Notes: generated by a model from the sequence alone, not told the origin. Counted from the first letter of the stretch, positions 42,910 to 52,029 are shown. The stretch: DNA of 64,000 nucleotides from Sphingomonas echinoides (GCF_029623395.1 NZ_JAPYKK010000008.1:80432-144431), one strand, 5' to 3'. Numbers and translations are program-made.

Positions 42910-45584
42910 AGCTGTTCGCCCCCCGGCTCGATGATGACACGCGGGACGGTAAAGCGAAACGCCGCTCCTCCCACGGCCAGATTTTCAGCATGCAGGCTGC
43001 CGCCGTGCGCCTCGACGATGCGACGACAGATCGACAGGCCGATGCCCATGCCCGCTTCCCCCTTGGTCGACGTGAACGGCATGTAGAGTTGCGACAGGAC
43101 TGCCTCGTCAATCCCCGGGCCGCTGTCCGAAACCGCGATTTCGATCCATTCGGCATCCAGTGCGCGCGTCGCTACCCTGATCCGTCGCTCGTCCTTTGGC
43201 ATGGTGTACAACGCATCGAGGCTGTTGCGCAGCAGATTTACCAGGATCTGTTGAATCTGGATGCGATCGGCGAGCATATACGTCGCTTCCGGTGCAAGAT
43301 CGTAGGAAATCGTCACGTCGAGCCGGTCGTAGCCGACCAGCACCAGCGCGCTCGCCTCGCGGATCGTGGGCTCGACCGGCTCGACCCGCGAGTCGGTTTC
43401 GTGCCGCGCGGCGAAGTCGCGCATCCGGCGGATGATTTCACCCGCGCGCAGCGATTGTTCGCCCGCTGCGGTAATCTGTTCGAGCAGGATCGACGCGTCG
43501 TCCCGGCGCTGGGCGATCCCGCGACGGGCAGCCGCGAGGTAATTGGCGATCGCAGTCAGCGGCTGATTGATTTCGTGCGCGAGGCCGGCCGCGAGTTCGC
43601 CCATCGCGTTCAGCCGCCCGGCATGGCTCAGCTCGCTGCGCAGCGCATTGAGCCGCTCTTCGGTTTCGAGCCGTTCGGAGATGTCGCGAACGAACCCGGT
43701 GAACACCCGCACGTCCGCGTAGCGGGCTTCCCCGACGCGCAATTCGATCGGCACTTCCTGCCCGTCCGCGCGCCGGGCGGTGAGGAAGCGCGTCCGGTCT
43801 AGGACTCGCTTTACGCCGGTTTCGAGGTAGCGAACGAGATAGCCGTCGTGCTGCGCGCCGTGATGGTCGGGCATCAGCATCGCGACGTTCGCGCCGACCA
43901 CTTGCCGCGCGGCATAGCCGAACAACCGCTCGGCGGCAGGGCTGAAGGTCAGGATGACGCCCTTCTCGTCGATCACGATCATCGCGTCGGGAACCGTTTC
44001 GAGCACGGAGCGCAATTGCGCCTCGCGTGCGGCGAGCTGCGTTTCGTTGGCGACGCGGTCGGTGACGTCGATATTGACGCCGATCGCGCGTTCCGGGCGG
44101 CCCGCCTCGTCGTAGAAACACCGCGACGATCCCTCGATCACGCGGACTTCGCCGTCCGGGCGTCGCATGCGATAGGTGAAGGAGAACCGATCCGCTTTCG
44201 CCCAGATCGCCGCCGCCATGCGCCGCTCGATGGTCACGCGGTCTTCGGGAAAGACGTCCGTCGCCCAACTCGCATAGTCCCGAATCGTGCCGGCGGGGAT
44301 CCCCAGCAGCGTCTCGGTATTCCCGACCCAATGGATCGCGTTGCTGTGCGCGTCCCATTCGAACACCCCGATCGAATGGGCCTGCGCCGCGAGCAACAAG
44401 CGCGTCTCGCTGTCGCCCAGCGCGCGTTCGGCGGCGGCGCGTGCGGTGATGTCGCTCATCGACAGGACCGTCCGCGCGGCGTTGCCTTCAACGTTGCGCG
44501 CTTGTTCGAGCACGCGGACTTCGTGACCGTCGCGGTGGCGTTCGATCAATTCGACCCCGCCGCTTTTCGGATGCGTCCCGAAGGCGGGGGGCGGCATACC
44601 CTCCGGCGTGTGGGCGTGGAGTAGCGCGTGCTTGTTCTGGCCGACCGCCAGCGCAGCGGGCCAGCCGTACAGCTCCTCGCATCCGCGCGACCAGTGAACG
44701 ATCGTCCCGCCACGATCGACCATCACGATCGGACCGCCGTCCAGCGCGCGCGCAAATTCGCGCGTTGCGATGCGTTCGGTGACGAGCCCGGTCACCAGCC
44801 ACCAGATGACCGAGCCGAGGATGATCGTCTCCAGCGGAACGACCGCCATCAACTGGATCAGGTCGGGCGGCAGCGGCAGGATCATCCCTTGCACCACGAC
44901 GATCAGCGCGGGCGTAACGAAAATGAACGGCAGCACGTAATGGAGATTGCGCCAACCGCTCCGTTCCTGCTGCGCCAACGCGACGAGCGCACCGTCGCAC
45001 GCCTCCACCAGGATGGCGGCTGCCAGAACCAGCGCGGTGATCGCAACCGGCAGCGCGACGGCGAGGCCGGTCGTGGGCTGTACCGCCCCTGGGGTCGCTT
45101 GCACTCCGGCGGTGTCGAGCGTCACGCTCGTCGCCAGCATGGCGATACTCGCCGCCAGCGCGGCGGTAAGCGCGGCGACCCGCATCAGGTCGAGCCGCCG
45201 CAACCGCAGCAACGCAACGCTCATCACCAGCAGGACGAGGATCGCCGGCGTAATCCCGCTGTGCACCCCCTCGGTCGAAACGAAGGGGTGGTCGAACACG
45301 CACAACGCCGCGATCAGCGTGGCTGCCAGCAACAACGTCGCGATCAGCCACCCAGGCGCGGGTCGCAGGGTCGCGGTAAAGGCGAGGCAAACGAGCAGCA
45401 GGCCAGCGACGTCCTCGGGATGCGCCGGCAAGGCGACGAAGCCATAATCGAGCAAGCGCGGAAGATCGAGCGACCAACCGAGCAGACCAACCGTCGTACT
45501 GACACCGCAAACCAACAGGCTTGCGATGACGCTGGAACGCCGAACGGTGTTTGTTGCAGGACGCGCAACCGCAGAGTTGGGCAC
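42906..45584 (-). CDS. FixL-like membrane PAS histidine kinase
   Basis: 892 residues from a GTG preceded by GGGAGG (a TTG 66 bases upstream is possible but has no ribosome site). The N-terminal ~270 residues form several TM helices (MASE-like). Three PAS domains follow, then HisKA with H670 in GLAHEINQPLTAIANYL and a HATPase (GMGIGLSICRRIVEAHGG). The third PAS, ending FTGFVRDISER, is close to the FixL heme domain: H579 in QHDGYL is at the proximal heme ligand position, R585 and R599 match FixL Arg206 and Arg220 by spacing. An oxygen-sensing function is therefore possible. Heme binding is inference. Confidence 0.9.
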   Translation of the reverse strand: MPNSAVARPATNTVRRSSVIASLLVCGVSTTVGLLGWSLDLPRLLDYGFVALPAHPEDVAGLLLVCLAFTATLRPAPGWLIATLLLAATLIAALCVFDHPFVSTEGVHSGITPAILVLLVMSVALLRLRRLDLMRVAALTAALAASIAMLATSVTLDTAGVQATPGAVQPTTGLAVALPVAITALVLAAAILVEACDGALVALAQQERSGWRNLHYVLPFIFVTPALIVVVQGMILPLPPDLIQLMAVVPLETIILGSVIWWLVTGLVTERIATREFARALDGGPIVMVDRGGTIVHWSRGCEELYGWPAALAVGQNKHALLHAHTPEGMPPPAFGTHPKSGGVELIERHRDGHEVRVLEQARNVEGNAARTVLSMSDITARAAAERALGDSETRLLLAAQAHSIGVFEWDAHSNAIHWVGNTETLLGIPAGTIRDYASWATDVFPEDRVTIERRMAAAIWAKADRFSFTYRMRRPDGEVRVIEGSSRCFYDEAGRPERAIGVNIDVTDRVANETQLAAREAQLRSVLETVPDAMIVIDEKGVILTFSPAAERLFGYAARQVVGANVAMLMPDHHGAQHDGYLVRYLETGVKRVLDRTRFLTARRADGQEVPIELRVGEARYADVRVFTGFVRDISERLETEERLNALRSELSHAGRLNAMGELAAGLAHEINQPLTAIANYLAAARRGIAQRRDDASILLEQITAAGEQSLRAGEIIRRMRDFAARHETDSRVEPVEPTIREASALVLVGYDRLDVTISYDLAPEATYMLADRIQIQQILVNLLRNSLDALYTMPKDERRIRVATRALDAEWIEIAVSDSGPGIDEAVLSQLYMPFTSTKGEAGMGIGLSICRRIVEAHGGSLHAENLAVGGAAFRFTVPRVIIEPGGEQL

Positions 45585-45730
45585 TGTCCTCCCGTTCGGC
45601 CAAGCATTAGGTAAATACCACAATAAGCGACGACTACCGATGAAAGGCAATAGTCGTTGAAGGGGCGATGCCAGACAGCGGTTGACGAACCGTTACAGGT
45701 GCATAGCCGCACTCCGACGATCCCGTCCGT

Positions 45731-46864
45731 TCAGGAGAAATGGGCACTCACGATTGCGCCGAGATGTTCGCTGGGACGGTCCTGAAGCGCGATTTCGATC
45801 GCGGGTGCCGTACTGTATCCAAACATGCGACCGTCACGGTCCACCGTGACTGCCACGATCCGATACGTTGCCAGCGTCGCGGCGGGATCGGCATCGGGGG
45901 TATACGACACCGCCGCCACGTCGCCTTCGCGCACGACCGCAAGCCCACCCGCGGTCGGATAGCGATCGGGATCAACCACCACGATCGCATTTCCCGGCAA
46001 CCCGCCTCCTAACGTCGGACGGCCGAGCCGCAGGCCGAACGCCCGTGGCCCCGAAGCGCTGGTGTCCGCGATCGTGATTCCGGTCGGCGCGCGCGCGACG
46101 AGCCCGTCCCCGAACGGCGCGCCGAACACCGACAGCCGCCGCGCGACCGCTGCACCGACGACCATAGGATTGGCGCCATCCGCACCGAGGCCGACGATTT
46201 CGGCGCGGAGCGCCAGCGTCCGCTCGCGCATTCGCTGGGTTCGCACGGTCGGATTCTGCATCGTCGCGACCGTCGCGTGCAGTGACCCGTCGGCGGACAG
46301 GCGATCCAGCCGTGCGCGCAGGCTTGCTTCGTCGGTGACGTCGAGCAGCGCAAAGATCGCCGCCCGGGTCGCCGCGTTCCAGCGTGCGAACGGCCGCTGC
46401 GCGTTCTCAATGCGCGACAAGGTGACCGGGGCGATCCCGTACTGCCGCTCGATCGCGGCGATCGTCAGCGATCGGTCCGCCTGCCGTCGCAGCCGGATCG
46501 CCGCAGCCAGCGACAGCGCGAAGACTTCCTCCGGAAGATCGGGCGCGCGCCGATCGGCAAAGGGCGCAGCCCAGCGTTCGATCGAGAAATGCGCCGCCTC
46601 CACATCCAGCAGCAAGTCCTCCGGTCGTGTCCCCAGCGCATCCGCGATCTTGGCAAGTTCGTGCGCGCGGGGGACGACTTCGCCGCGCTCGATCTTCGAC
46701 AGGCGGATATATGGAATCTCGGCGACGCGACCCGCGAAGGGCAACAGTCGCGCAAAGCCCGCGCGCTGTCGCGCTTCGCGCACGCGGTTGGGGAACACCA
46801 CCGTGCGTAATGGGTCTACCGACAGGGTCGGTTTTACGGACGGCATCTTTTCAGCTTCCGTCAA
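45731..46864 (-). CDS. Two-HTH XRE-family regulator with LexA-like tail
   Basis: A 377-residue protein. A first Cro/C1-type HTH lies at about 28-85 (IPYIRLSKIERGEVVPRAHE) and a second at about 115-165 (IAAIERQYGIAPVTLSRIEN). The C-terminal region (GNAIVVVDPDRYPTAGGLAV then EGDVAAVSYTPD) resembles the S24/LexA sensor fold, but I see no obvious Ser-Lys cleavage dyad. Together these suggest a repressor sensing an unknown signal. Its place between the FixL pair and the sigma-like gene suggests control of motility genes. Confidence 0.8.
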   Translation of the reverse strand: MTEAEKMPSVKPTLSVDPLRTVVFPNRVREARQRAGFARLLPFAGRVAEIPYIRLSKIERGEVVPRAHELAKIADALGTRPEDLLLDVEAAHFSIERWAAPFADRRAPDLPEEVFALSLAAAIRLRRQADRSLTIAAIERQYGIAPVTLSRIENAQRPFARWNAATRAAIFALLDVTDEASLRARLDRLSADGSLHATVATMQNPTVRTQRMRERTLALRAEIVGLGADGANPMVVGAAVARRLSVFGAPFGDGLVARAPTGITIADTSASGPRAFGLRLGRPTLGGGLPGNAIVVVDPDRYPTAGGLAVVREGDVAAVSYTPDADPAATLATYRIVAVTVDRDGRMFGYSTAPAIEIALQDRPSEHLGAIVSAHFS

Positions 46865-46960
46865 TCGGGTGAACCTTCAACAGCGAGTTTGCCGCGCGGG
46901 CATACCCAATCCGGACCATAGGACTTCGGGGGAAGACGGTAAATCCTCCATTCCTCCGGT

Positions 46961-47494
46961 TTAGTGGGGCGCCCGCAGTGCCGGGCGCGGTGCCTGGAGG
47001 AGCGCGAGACCACCGTCCGGCGCGAAGCGTTTCAATGCGATCAACCCGCGCGGATCGGCAAGCCGCCGCGCGATCCAGCCGGACCGCGCGGGACACGGAT
47101 CTTCGGGTGCGATCGCGACTCCCGTTCCGTCGCTCAGCATGCCAATCCGCGCGGGCCGGATCGGTTCGGGCCAGCGCACCGACAGAAGCTCGCTCAGGAC
47201 CGTCGCGGCGCGGAGGATATGCCGATCGTGGCGGCGTGCCGGATCGAGCCGGATATCTCGTTCGCGTACGCTCCGATCCCAGCACCGCAGTCGCATCGAC
47301 CCCGTCGCAGGGTCGCGGAAGGTTGCGATCAGCACCGGATCCGCTTCTGGATTGATCGTCTGGAACAGCGGCTGGATCGCGAGACAGAAGTTGGCCGCGA
47401 CCCGGTCGAGCATCGCATCGCTCTGCGGCAGGGAGACATATGCCGACGTGGGCCAGGGATCGCGCACCTCACGACGCACGACGCGCTCCATCAC
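46961..47494 (-). CDS. Hypothetical protein coupled to the sigma-like gene
   Basis: A 177-residue soluble, arginine-rich protein (MMERVVRREVRDPWPTSAYV). No membrane helix, signal peptide or known motif. Its ATG overlaps the sigma-like gene's stop by four bases (ATGA), so the two are co-translated. It could be a partner or an anti-sigma-type binding protein, which is inferred from position only. Confidence 0.6.
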   Translation of the reverse strand: MMERVVRREVRDPWPTSAYVSLPQSDAMLDRVAANFCLAIQPLFQTINPEADPVLIATFRDPATGSMRLRCWDRSVRERDIRLDPARRHDRHILRAATVLSELLSVRWPEPIRPARIGMLSDGTGVAIAPEDPCPARSGWIARRLADPRGLIALKRFAPDGGLALLQAPRPALRAPH

Positions 47495-48558
47495 TGCAAC
47501 CGGTTGCTGGAGGCAACGGCGATGCCGTGCCGTGGAAATTCACCGCGCATCGCCTCCAGCGTGCGCTCGATCGGGTCGCTACCCTCGATCGCGTCGACCG
47601 CTGCGGGATCGAGCACGATGACGCGAGCCAGCGCGTTGTGCGGCGCGCGTGCGTCCGGCAGGATCGACGTTTCGGCGGCGCCATGGTCGGTCTTGCGGCG
47701 GCGCGGCTGCGGCTTGCGGCGATCCGCGAACCCGGCGAAGCGGGGGTCGGTCGTGGCGATCTCGGCGACCACCCGTGCGGCGCGCTTGGCGACTTGGCGC
47801 ATCCGTTCGCGCTCGATCGGGCATGTCTCGGCGTCGTCTGCGGAGGCCGGATCGTCGTTCAGGCGCCGTTCGACCATTGCGCGCTGGTTGGCAATTCGCG
47901 TCTCCAGCTCCGCCAGGTCGGCGGGATCGGGGGTCGACGGCTTGGCCCGGAACCGCGGCAACGACGGCGTGTCGGCATGGACCGAGCGCACCGAGCGCGC
48001 CTTGCGCTTGAGTTGCTCGACCCCGACCTCGCGCAGCTGTGCGACATAGGCATCGATCAGCGCGGTCCGCAGCTCGTCCGCCATCATGCCCTCGACCCCC
48101 GCCTCGGTCCGGCCCAGCGCGCCCTCGTCCTCGATCATCGCCTCGAGCGAGGTCGGCTCGCCATCCGGACCGATCGTCGCGGCATGGAGCGATACGGTGG
48201 TCGCCTCGACGCGCCGGGCAGACTGGCGCTGGTCGGTCATCAGGCGAAACCGCAGGCTCTGCAATTCCCCGCGGAGCTGCCAGTTGACGAAGGTCGTGAA
48301 CTGCGCACGGGTCGGGTCATAGGCTTCGATCGCGCGGTGCACGCCAATCGCGCAGCACTGTTCGGCATCGTCCCAATGATTGCTCAGTCCATATTGGCGG
48401 ATGAAATGCCGGATGCGCGGCGCGATGATCTTGAGCACCGCCGCAAACGCACGGTCGGCGAAGATCCGCTGGCGCATCGTCGGCGCGGCGCCGTCGACAG
48501 GGCGGTTGGCAATGACCTCGGCGACGGCGTGTTCGAGCGCGATGGTGGTTCTGGACAT
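47491..48558 (-). CDS. Sigma-70-like protein with region 2 but no clear region 4
   Basis: A 355-residue protein. Residues ~45-115 are a sigma region 2 (FIRQYGLSNHWDDAEQCCAI, RAIEAYDPTRAQFTTFVNWQ, LRGELQSLRFRL), including the -10 recognition helix. A region-3-like segment follows (DGEPTSLEAMIEDEG). The remaining ~200 residues are Arg/Asp-rich and show no helix-turn-helix for -35 binding. The ATG at MSRTTIA has GGGGAG 4 bases upstream. From its place among flagellar genes it is a candidate flagellar sigma or sigma-like regulator. It is too divergent to call FliA. Confidence 0.75.
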   Translation of the reverse strand: MSRTTIALEHAVAEVIANRPVDGAAPTMRQRIFADRAFAAVLKIIAPRIRHFIRQYGLSNHWDDAEQCCAIGVHRAIEAYDPTRAQFTTFVNWQLRGELQSLRFRLMTDQRQSARRVEATTVSLHAATIGPDGEPTSLEAMIEDEGALGRTEAGVEGMMADELRTALIDAYVAQLREVGVEQLKRKARSVRSVHADTPSLPRFRAKPSTPDPADLAELETRIANQRAMVERRLNDDPASADDAETCPIERERMRQVAKRAARVVAEIATTDPRFAGFADRRKPQPRRRKTDHGAAETSILPDARAPHNALARVIVLDPAAVDAIEGSDPIERTLEAMRGEFPRHGIAVASSNRLQ

Positions 48559-48660
48559 GGGGCTCCCCAGGGGCATTCGGGAGCGGCACCGTTGCTGTTC
48601 CCGTTGCCCCGACCATGCCGTCGGGCGTTAAACGGGGTCATAAGTGCGACATACGTAGTT

Positions 48661-48686
48661 TCCCGGTTCACCGTCCGGGATTTTTT
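48661..48686 (+). terminator. Hairpin plus T-run upstream of the sigma-like gene
   Basis: TCCCGG-N8-CCGGGA is followed by TTTTTT on the plus strand. No plus-strand gene ends before it, so it may block antisense transcription into the muramidase gene or be fortuitous. Confidence 0.45.
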
Positions 48687-48729
48687 CACAAGTGACGGAA
48701 AACGTGGGCTTTCGTTGGTAACCGCTTGG

Positions 48730-48737
48730 TTAACCAT
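48730..48737 (+). promoter_or_regulatory. CtrA-type half site TTAACCAT
   Basis: An exact TTAACCAT, within the palindrome TGGTTAACCA, lies 172 bases upstream of the sigma-like gene. On the minus strand TTAA-N8-TTAC is near the full CtrA consensus TTAA-N7-TTAA. CtrA controls early flagellar genes in Alphaproteobacteria. A single site found by eye is weak evidence. Confidence 0.4.
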
Positions 48738-48771
48738 CCGATAGGATGACCCCCGCTTTATGAATTTGCGA

Positions 48772-49734
48772 CTAGCCAAAACGCAGCGGCTGGACGTTCC
48801 GCCCGACATAGGCCGTCAGCCAGGCGCGATGCGCGGCGCTGGCGTCACCGGTCGCGGCGATCGCGCGGCTGGCGCCGCCGCTGCCGATCTGCGCGGTGAG
48901 CAGGGTGCGCGCCCGCGCCTCGCCGAGATCGCCCTTGAGGAAGCGGACGACGTCGCCGGGGCCGAGATGATGGCCGAGATAGGCCGACTTCGCGATCGAC
49001 GCGGGATCGCTTCCGACCGTCACGCCCGCGCGGCGGATCGTGTCGAGGTTGCTGCGCGCATAATCCGCGATCGTCTGGATCGCCGCGGTCGAATCGTAGC
49101 GCATCGCCAGCACCGCCGCGCGTGATTCCGGACGAATCCGGCCACGCTCGTCAATCCAGCCGCGCTGCTGTGCCACGGCGTTGAGCCACGTCCCCGGCTT
49201 CTGCGCGATCGATTGCCACGTCCCGCCGAGAAATTGTCCGAGGCCCGCCGCACTGGACCGCGGATTGCGCGAATAGCAATTCCACCGGCCGCCCGAATCC
49301 TTCGCCGCCTCCGCCTGGACGATCGCGGCGAGCGCGGTATCGGGAATGCCCGACCGCATTGCCGCCGCGCGCAGGGTTTCGGCATGCATCGCGTTCGGCC
49401 CGAGATTACGCATCGCGCCGTCGCCGCCCCCCGGCGGGCAGGATGCGGGCTCGATCATGGCCGGATCGCCGGGAATTGCATCAGCCGTGCGCCCACGGCG
49501 CGCATCGAACAGCGCGAGCAGATTGGCGAGGTCGACCCGGTCGGCATAGCGCGCCGCGGGTTCGCCGGCGCCAGGCGCCGCCGGATCGGGCGCGCCGTCG
49601 GTCATGGCGGCGTGCGTGTCCGTGCCGAGCGCGGCTTGCCACAAGCGGTTGGTGAGGGCGCCGTGCGCCGCCGCCTCGATCAGATTGGCGCGTTGCGTCG
49701 GCGTCAGCCGCGCCGCTTCGATTGCGGGCGTCAT
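48772..49734 (-). CDS. Lysozyme-like/lytic transglycosylase protein of the flagellar cluster
   Basis: A 320-residue protein. An Ala-rich N-terminal part is followed by a lysozyme-fold core at about 125-190 (LAAIVQAEAAKDSG with a candidate catalytic Glu, then SSAAGLGQFLGGTWQSIA). It ends flbT-fliI-fliJ and overlaps fliJ by four bases, the usual setting for a muramidase (FlgJ/SltF role) that opens peptidoglycan for the rod. No FlgJ rod-cap domain or clear signal peptide was recognised, so export may be through the flagellar apparatus. Confidence 0.75.
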   Translation of the reverse strand: MTPAIEAARLTPTQRANLIEAAAHGALTNRLWQAALGTDTHAAMTDGAPDPAAPGAGEPAARYADRVDLANLLALFDARRGRTADAIPGDPAMIEPASCPPGGGDGAMRNLGPNAMHAETLRAAAMRSGIPDTALAAIVQAEAAKDSGGRWNCYSRNPRSSAAGLGQFLGGTWQSIAQKPGTWLNAVAQQRGWIDERGRIRPESRAAVLAMRYDSTAAIQTIADYARSNLDTIRRAGVTVGSDPASIAKSAYLGHHLGPGDVVRFLKGDLGEARARTLLTAQIGSGGASRAIAATGDASAAHRAWLTAYVGRNVQPLRFG

Positions 49735-50165
49735 GGTTGGCGGGTCTGCTGCAGGCGGCGCATCCGCGCGAAGCGGGCGGCGGCGATATCGTCGACCAGC
49801 GCCTGCTGCTGCCGGTCGTCCGCGCGTTGCGCATCCTGACGGAACTGTTCGGCGGCGGAGTCGACCGCGCGCATCGCGGCATAGTGCCGCGCGGCGCGGT
49901 GTCGCAGCAAGTCGAGCTCGATCTCCGCGCTTTCGGCGTCGGCGGCATGCGCATCGCGGTCGCTGCGCGCGCGCAACAGATACCCGTCCGCGAGCAGACC
50001 GCAGTCGCCCGCCGCAAGCCGCATCTCCGCCGAAATCTTTTCGACCAGCGCATGGTGCAGCGTCCGGGCCTGCTCGAGGCGGGAGGCCGATGCCGAGATC
50101 ACCTGCGTCAGCGCATCCATCTCGCGGTCGAGCGCGCGCAGCGCCGCGTCATAGGGTGTCTGCAT
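49731..50165 (-). CDS. fliJ: FliJ-like export chaperone escort
   Basis: A 144-residue, almost entirely helical coiled-coil protein (ALDREMDALTQVISASASRL, then ARFARMRRLQQTRQP). FliJ sequences diverge widely, so the call rests on length, coiled-coil nature and its start 17 bases inside the end of fliI. FliJ docks substrates and links FliI to FlhA. Confidence 0.75.
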   Translation of the reverse strand: MQTPYDAALRALDREMDALTQVISASASRLEQARTLHHALVEKISAEMRLAAGDCGLLADGYLLRARSDRDAHAADAESAEIELDLLRHRAARHYAAMRAVDSAAEQFRQDAQRADDRQQQALVDDIAAARFARMRRLQQTRQP

Positions 50166-51486
50166 GGCTTTCCTCCATCAACGCGGCCATCGCCGCGAAG
50201 GCGTCCCGCGAGTCGCCGCGGTCCTGCCGGGTCTGCGTCAGCAGCGCCTCGATCTGCGGCGCGATCCGGATTGCGCGGTCGACTTCGGCATTGGCGCCGT
50301 GCGTATAAGCGCCCAACCGCACGATCTCCTCCATGTCGCCATGCGTCGCGAGCACTGCGCGCGCGGCGAGGCGAATGCGGTTCTCGTCTTCGGACAGACA
50401 GTGCGGCAGCGTGCGCGAGACCGATTTGAGCAAGTCGATCGCGGGATAGCGCCCGCGCTCGGCGATCCGCCGGGTGATGACGACATGACCATCGAGAATC
50501 CCGCGCACCGCATCCGCGACGGGTTCATTGTGATCGTCGCCGTCGACCAGCACGGTGAACACGCCGGTGATCGTCCCCTGCCCCGGCAGTCCCGGCCCGG
50601 CGCGCTCCAGCAAGCGCGGCAATTCGGCGAAGACGGTCGGCGTGTAGCCGCGAGTCGCGGGCGGCTCGCCATTGGCGAGGCCGATCTCGCGTTGCGCCAT
50701 CGCGAAGCGCGTGACCGAGTCCATCAGGCACAGCACGTTCAGGCCCTGATTACGAAAATGCTCGGCGATCGCGAGCGTGGTCCACGCCGCCTGCCGCCGA
50801 ATCAGCGCGGGCTCGTCCGAGGTGGCGACCACCACGACGCTGCGCGCAAGCCCGTCCGGGCCAAGATCGTCTTCCACGAACTCCTGCACTTCGCGTCCGC
50901 GTTCGCCGATCAATCCGATCACCGCGACGTCGCACGCCGTCCAACGCGCGAGCATCGACAGGAGTACCGACTTCCCGACCCCCGACCCGGCGAACAGCCC
51001 AAGCCGCTGCCCGCTACACAGCGGCACGAACAGGTCGAGCGCGCGCACGCCCGTTGCGATCCGCCCGCCGACGCGCGCCCGGCCCGCCGCGGGCGGCGGC
51101 GGTGCCTTGATCGGTTGCGGGTCCGCCCCGTTGGGCAGCGCGCCCAGGCCATCGATCGGTCGGCCGAGACCGTCCACCATCCGCCCCAGCCAGCGCGACG
51201 ACGGGCGCACCGCGAAACTGCCGTCCTCCAGCCACGCGATCGTGCCCGACCGCAACCCGTGCGGGTCGCTGAACGGCAGGCATTGCGCACGCCCCGCGTT
51301 GATTCCGGTGACTTCGGCGGCGACCCGGCCGCCATTCGCCTCGATCGCGATCCGCGACCCGATTTCCGCCGCGCCCGCCAGCCCGTCGATTTCGATCAAC
51401 GCGCCCTGCACCGACACGACGCGACCGAACCGCTGGTCGGGCGATTGCGCGGCGAGCACGCGGGCGGAGGCGGCGAGCGAGCGCAT
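50149..51486 (-). CDS. fliI: Flagellum-specific ATPase FliI
   Basis: A 445-residue F1-beta-like ATPase. The Walker A motif GLFAGSGVGKS is at 163-173, followed by VIGLIGERGREVQEFVEDDL and the Walker B region LNVLCLMDSVTRFAMAQREI. It energises flagellar protein export. Three bases separate it from flbT. Confidence 0.97.
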   Translation of the reverse strand: MRSLAASARVLAAQSPDQRFGRVVSVQGALIEIDGLAGAAEIGSRIAIEANGGRVAAEVTGINAGRAQCLPFSDPHGLRSGTIAWLEDGSFAVRPSSRWLGRMVDGLGRPIDGLGALPNGADPQPIKAPPPPAAGRARVGGRIATGVRALDLFVPLCSGQRLGLFAGSGVGKSVLLSMLARWTACDVAVIGLIGERGREVQEFVEDDLGPDGLARSVVVVATSDEPALIRRQAAWTTLAIAEHFRNQGLNVLCLMDSVTRFAMAQREIGLANGEPPATRGYTPTVFAELPRLLERAGPGLPGQGTITGVFTVLVDGDDHNEPVADAVRGILDGHVVITRRIAERGRYPAIDLLKSVSRTLPHCLSEDENRIRLAARAVLATHGDMEEIVRLGAYTHGANAEVDRAIRIAPQIEALLTQTRQDRGDSRDAFAAMAALMEESHADTL

Positions 51487-51489
51487 CGG

Positions 51490-51891
51490 TCAGGCCGCGA
51501 GCATCGTCGCGATCGCGCGCGCGGGAACGCCTTCCTGTTCCATCAGCGTCAGGCATTCGCGCAAGGCGTGGACGTAGTTCCCGGAGGCAACCGCATTGGC
51601 GAAGCGGACGCAGGCCGCGCGACCAGCGTCGTCGCCCTGCCGTTCCAATACCGTGCGCAGATCGGTAACGATCCGCTGCTGCTGTGTGACGACGTCGGTG
51701 CCGACATAGGCCTGGAGGCAGGCATGATACAGGCGCCGCGCAGGGCTGTTGGCCTGTTCTGCGCGCATGATCGCGTCCCCGCGCAGCACCGTTGCGGAAT
51801 TGTCGACGATCACTTCGGCCGCGACCGGCACGCGCAGCACGGCGCCGTTGACGATCAACGTCTCGCCGTCGTGCAAGGCAAAGCTGCGCAT
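51490..51891 (-). CDS. flbT: Flagellin mRNA regulator FlbT
   Basis: A 133-residue protein. SFALHDGETLIVNGAVLRVP and NSPARRLYHACLQAYVG match FlbT, which represses flagellin translation through its mRNA leader in Caulobacter. Here it heads the fliI-fliJ-muramidase unit, far from flaF and without flagellin nearby. Confidence 0.93.
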   Translation of the reverse strand: MRSFALHDGETLIVNGAVLRVPVAAEVIVDNSATVLRGDAIMRAEQANSPARRLYHACLQAYVGTDVVTQQQRIVTDLRTVLERQGDDAGRAACVRFANAVASGNYVHALRECLTLMEQEGVPARAIATMLAA

Positions 51892-51920
51892 CGCGTGTCC
51901 TTCCGTGGTGGGGTCCGGAT

Positions 51921-51927
51921 GTTATAG
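51921..51927 (-). promoter_or_regulatory. CTATAAC-type element upstream of flbT
   Basis: On the minus strand it reads TGCGGCTATAACATCC, 29 bases before the flbT ATG. Same pattern as the other flagellar unit starts. Confidence 0.45.
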
Positions 51928-51982
51928 CCGCACGCTGCGCCCGCCGGGCGCGACGGGCACATTTCGGCCGCCGTCGCCCACC

Positions 51983-52008
51983 GTGGCTCCGCCTTTCGGT
52001 GGAGCCAC
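51983..52008. repeat. Stem-loop between flbT and flgE
   Basis: GTGGCTCC-N10-GGAGCCAC forms an 8-bp perfect stem that can extend inward through CC/GG pairs. It lies just upstream of the flgE CTATGAT element in the divergent region and could be a regulator site. Confidence 0.55.
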
Positions 52009-52029
52009 GCCCGCGCTCCCGTGCCCTGT

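Noticed and set aside
46961..47494. Calling the gene after the sigma-like protein an anti-sigma factor (FlgM)
   Set aside because: Length, arginine-rich composition and absence of FlgM motifs do not support it. Only gene order suggests a link.
47491..48558. Naming the sigma-like gene fliA
   Set aside because: It has no recognisable region 4 and is longer than FliA, so the symbol would overstate the evidence.
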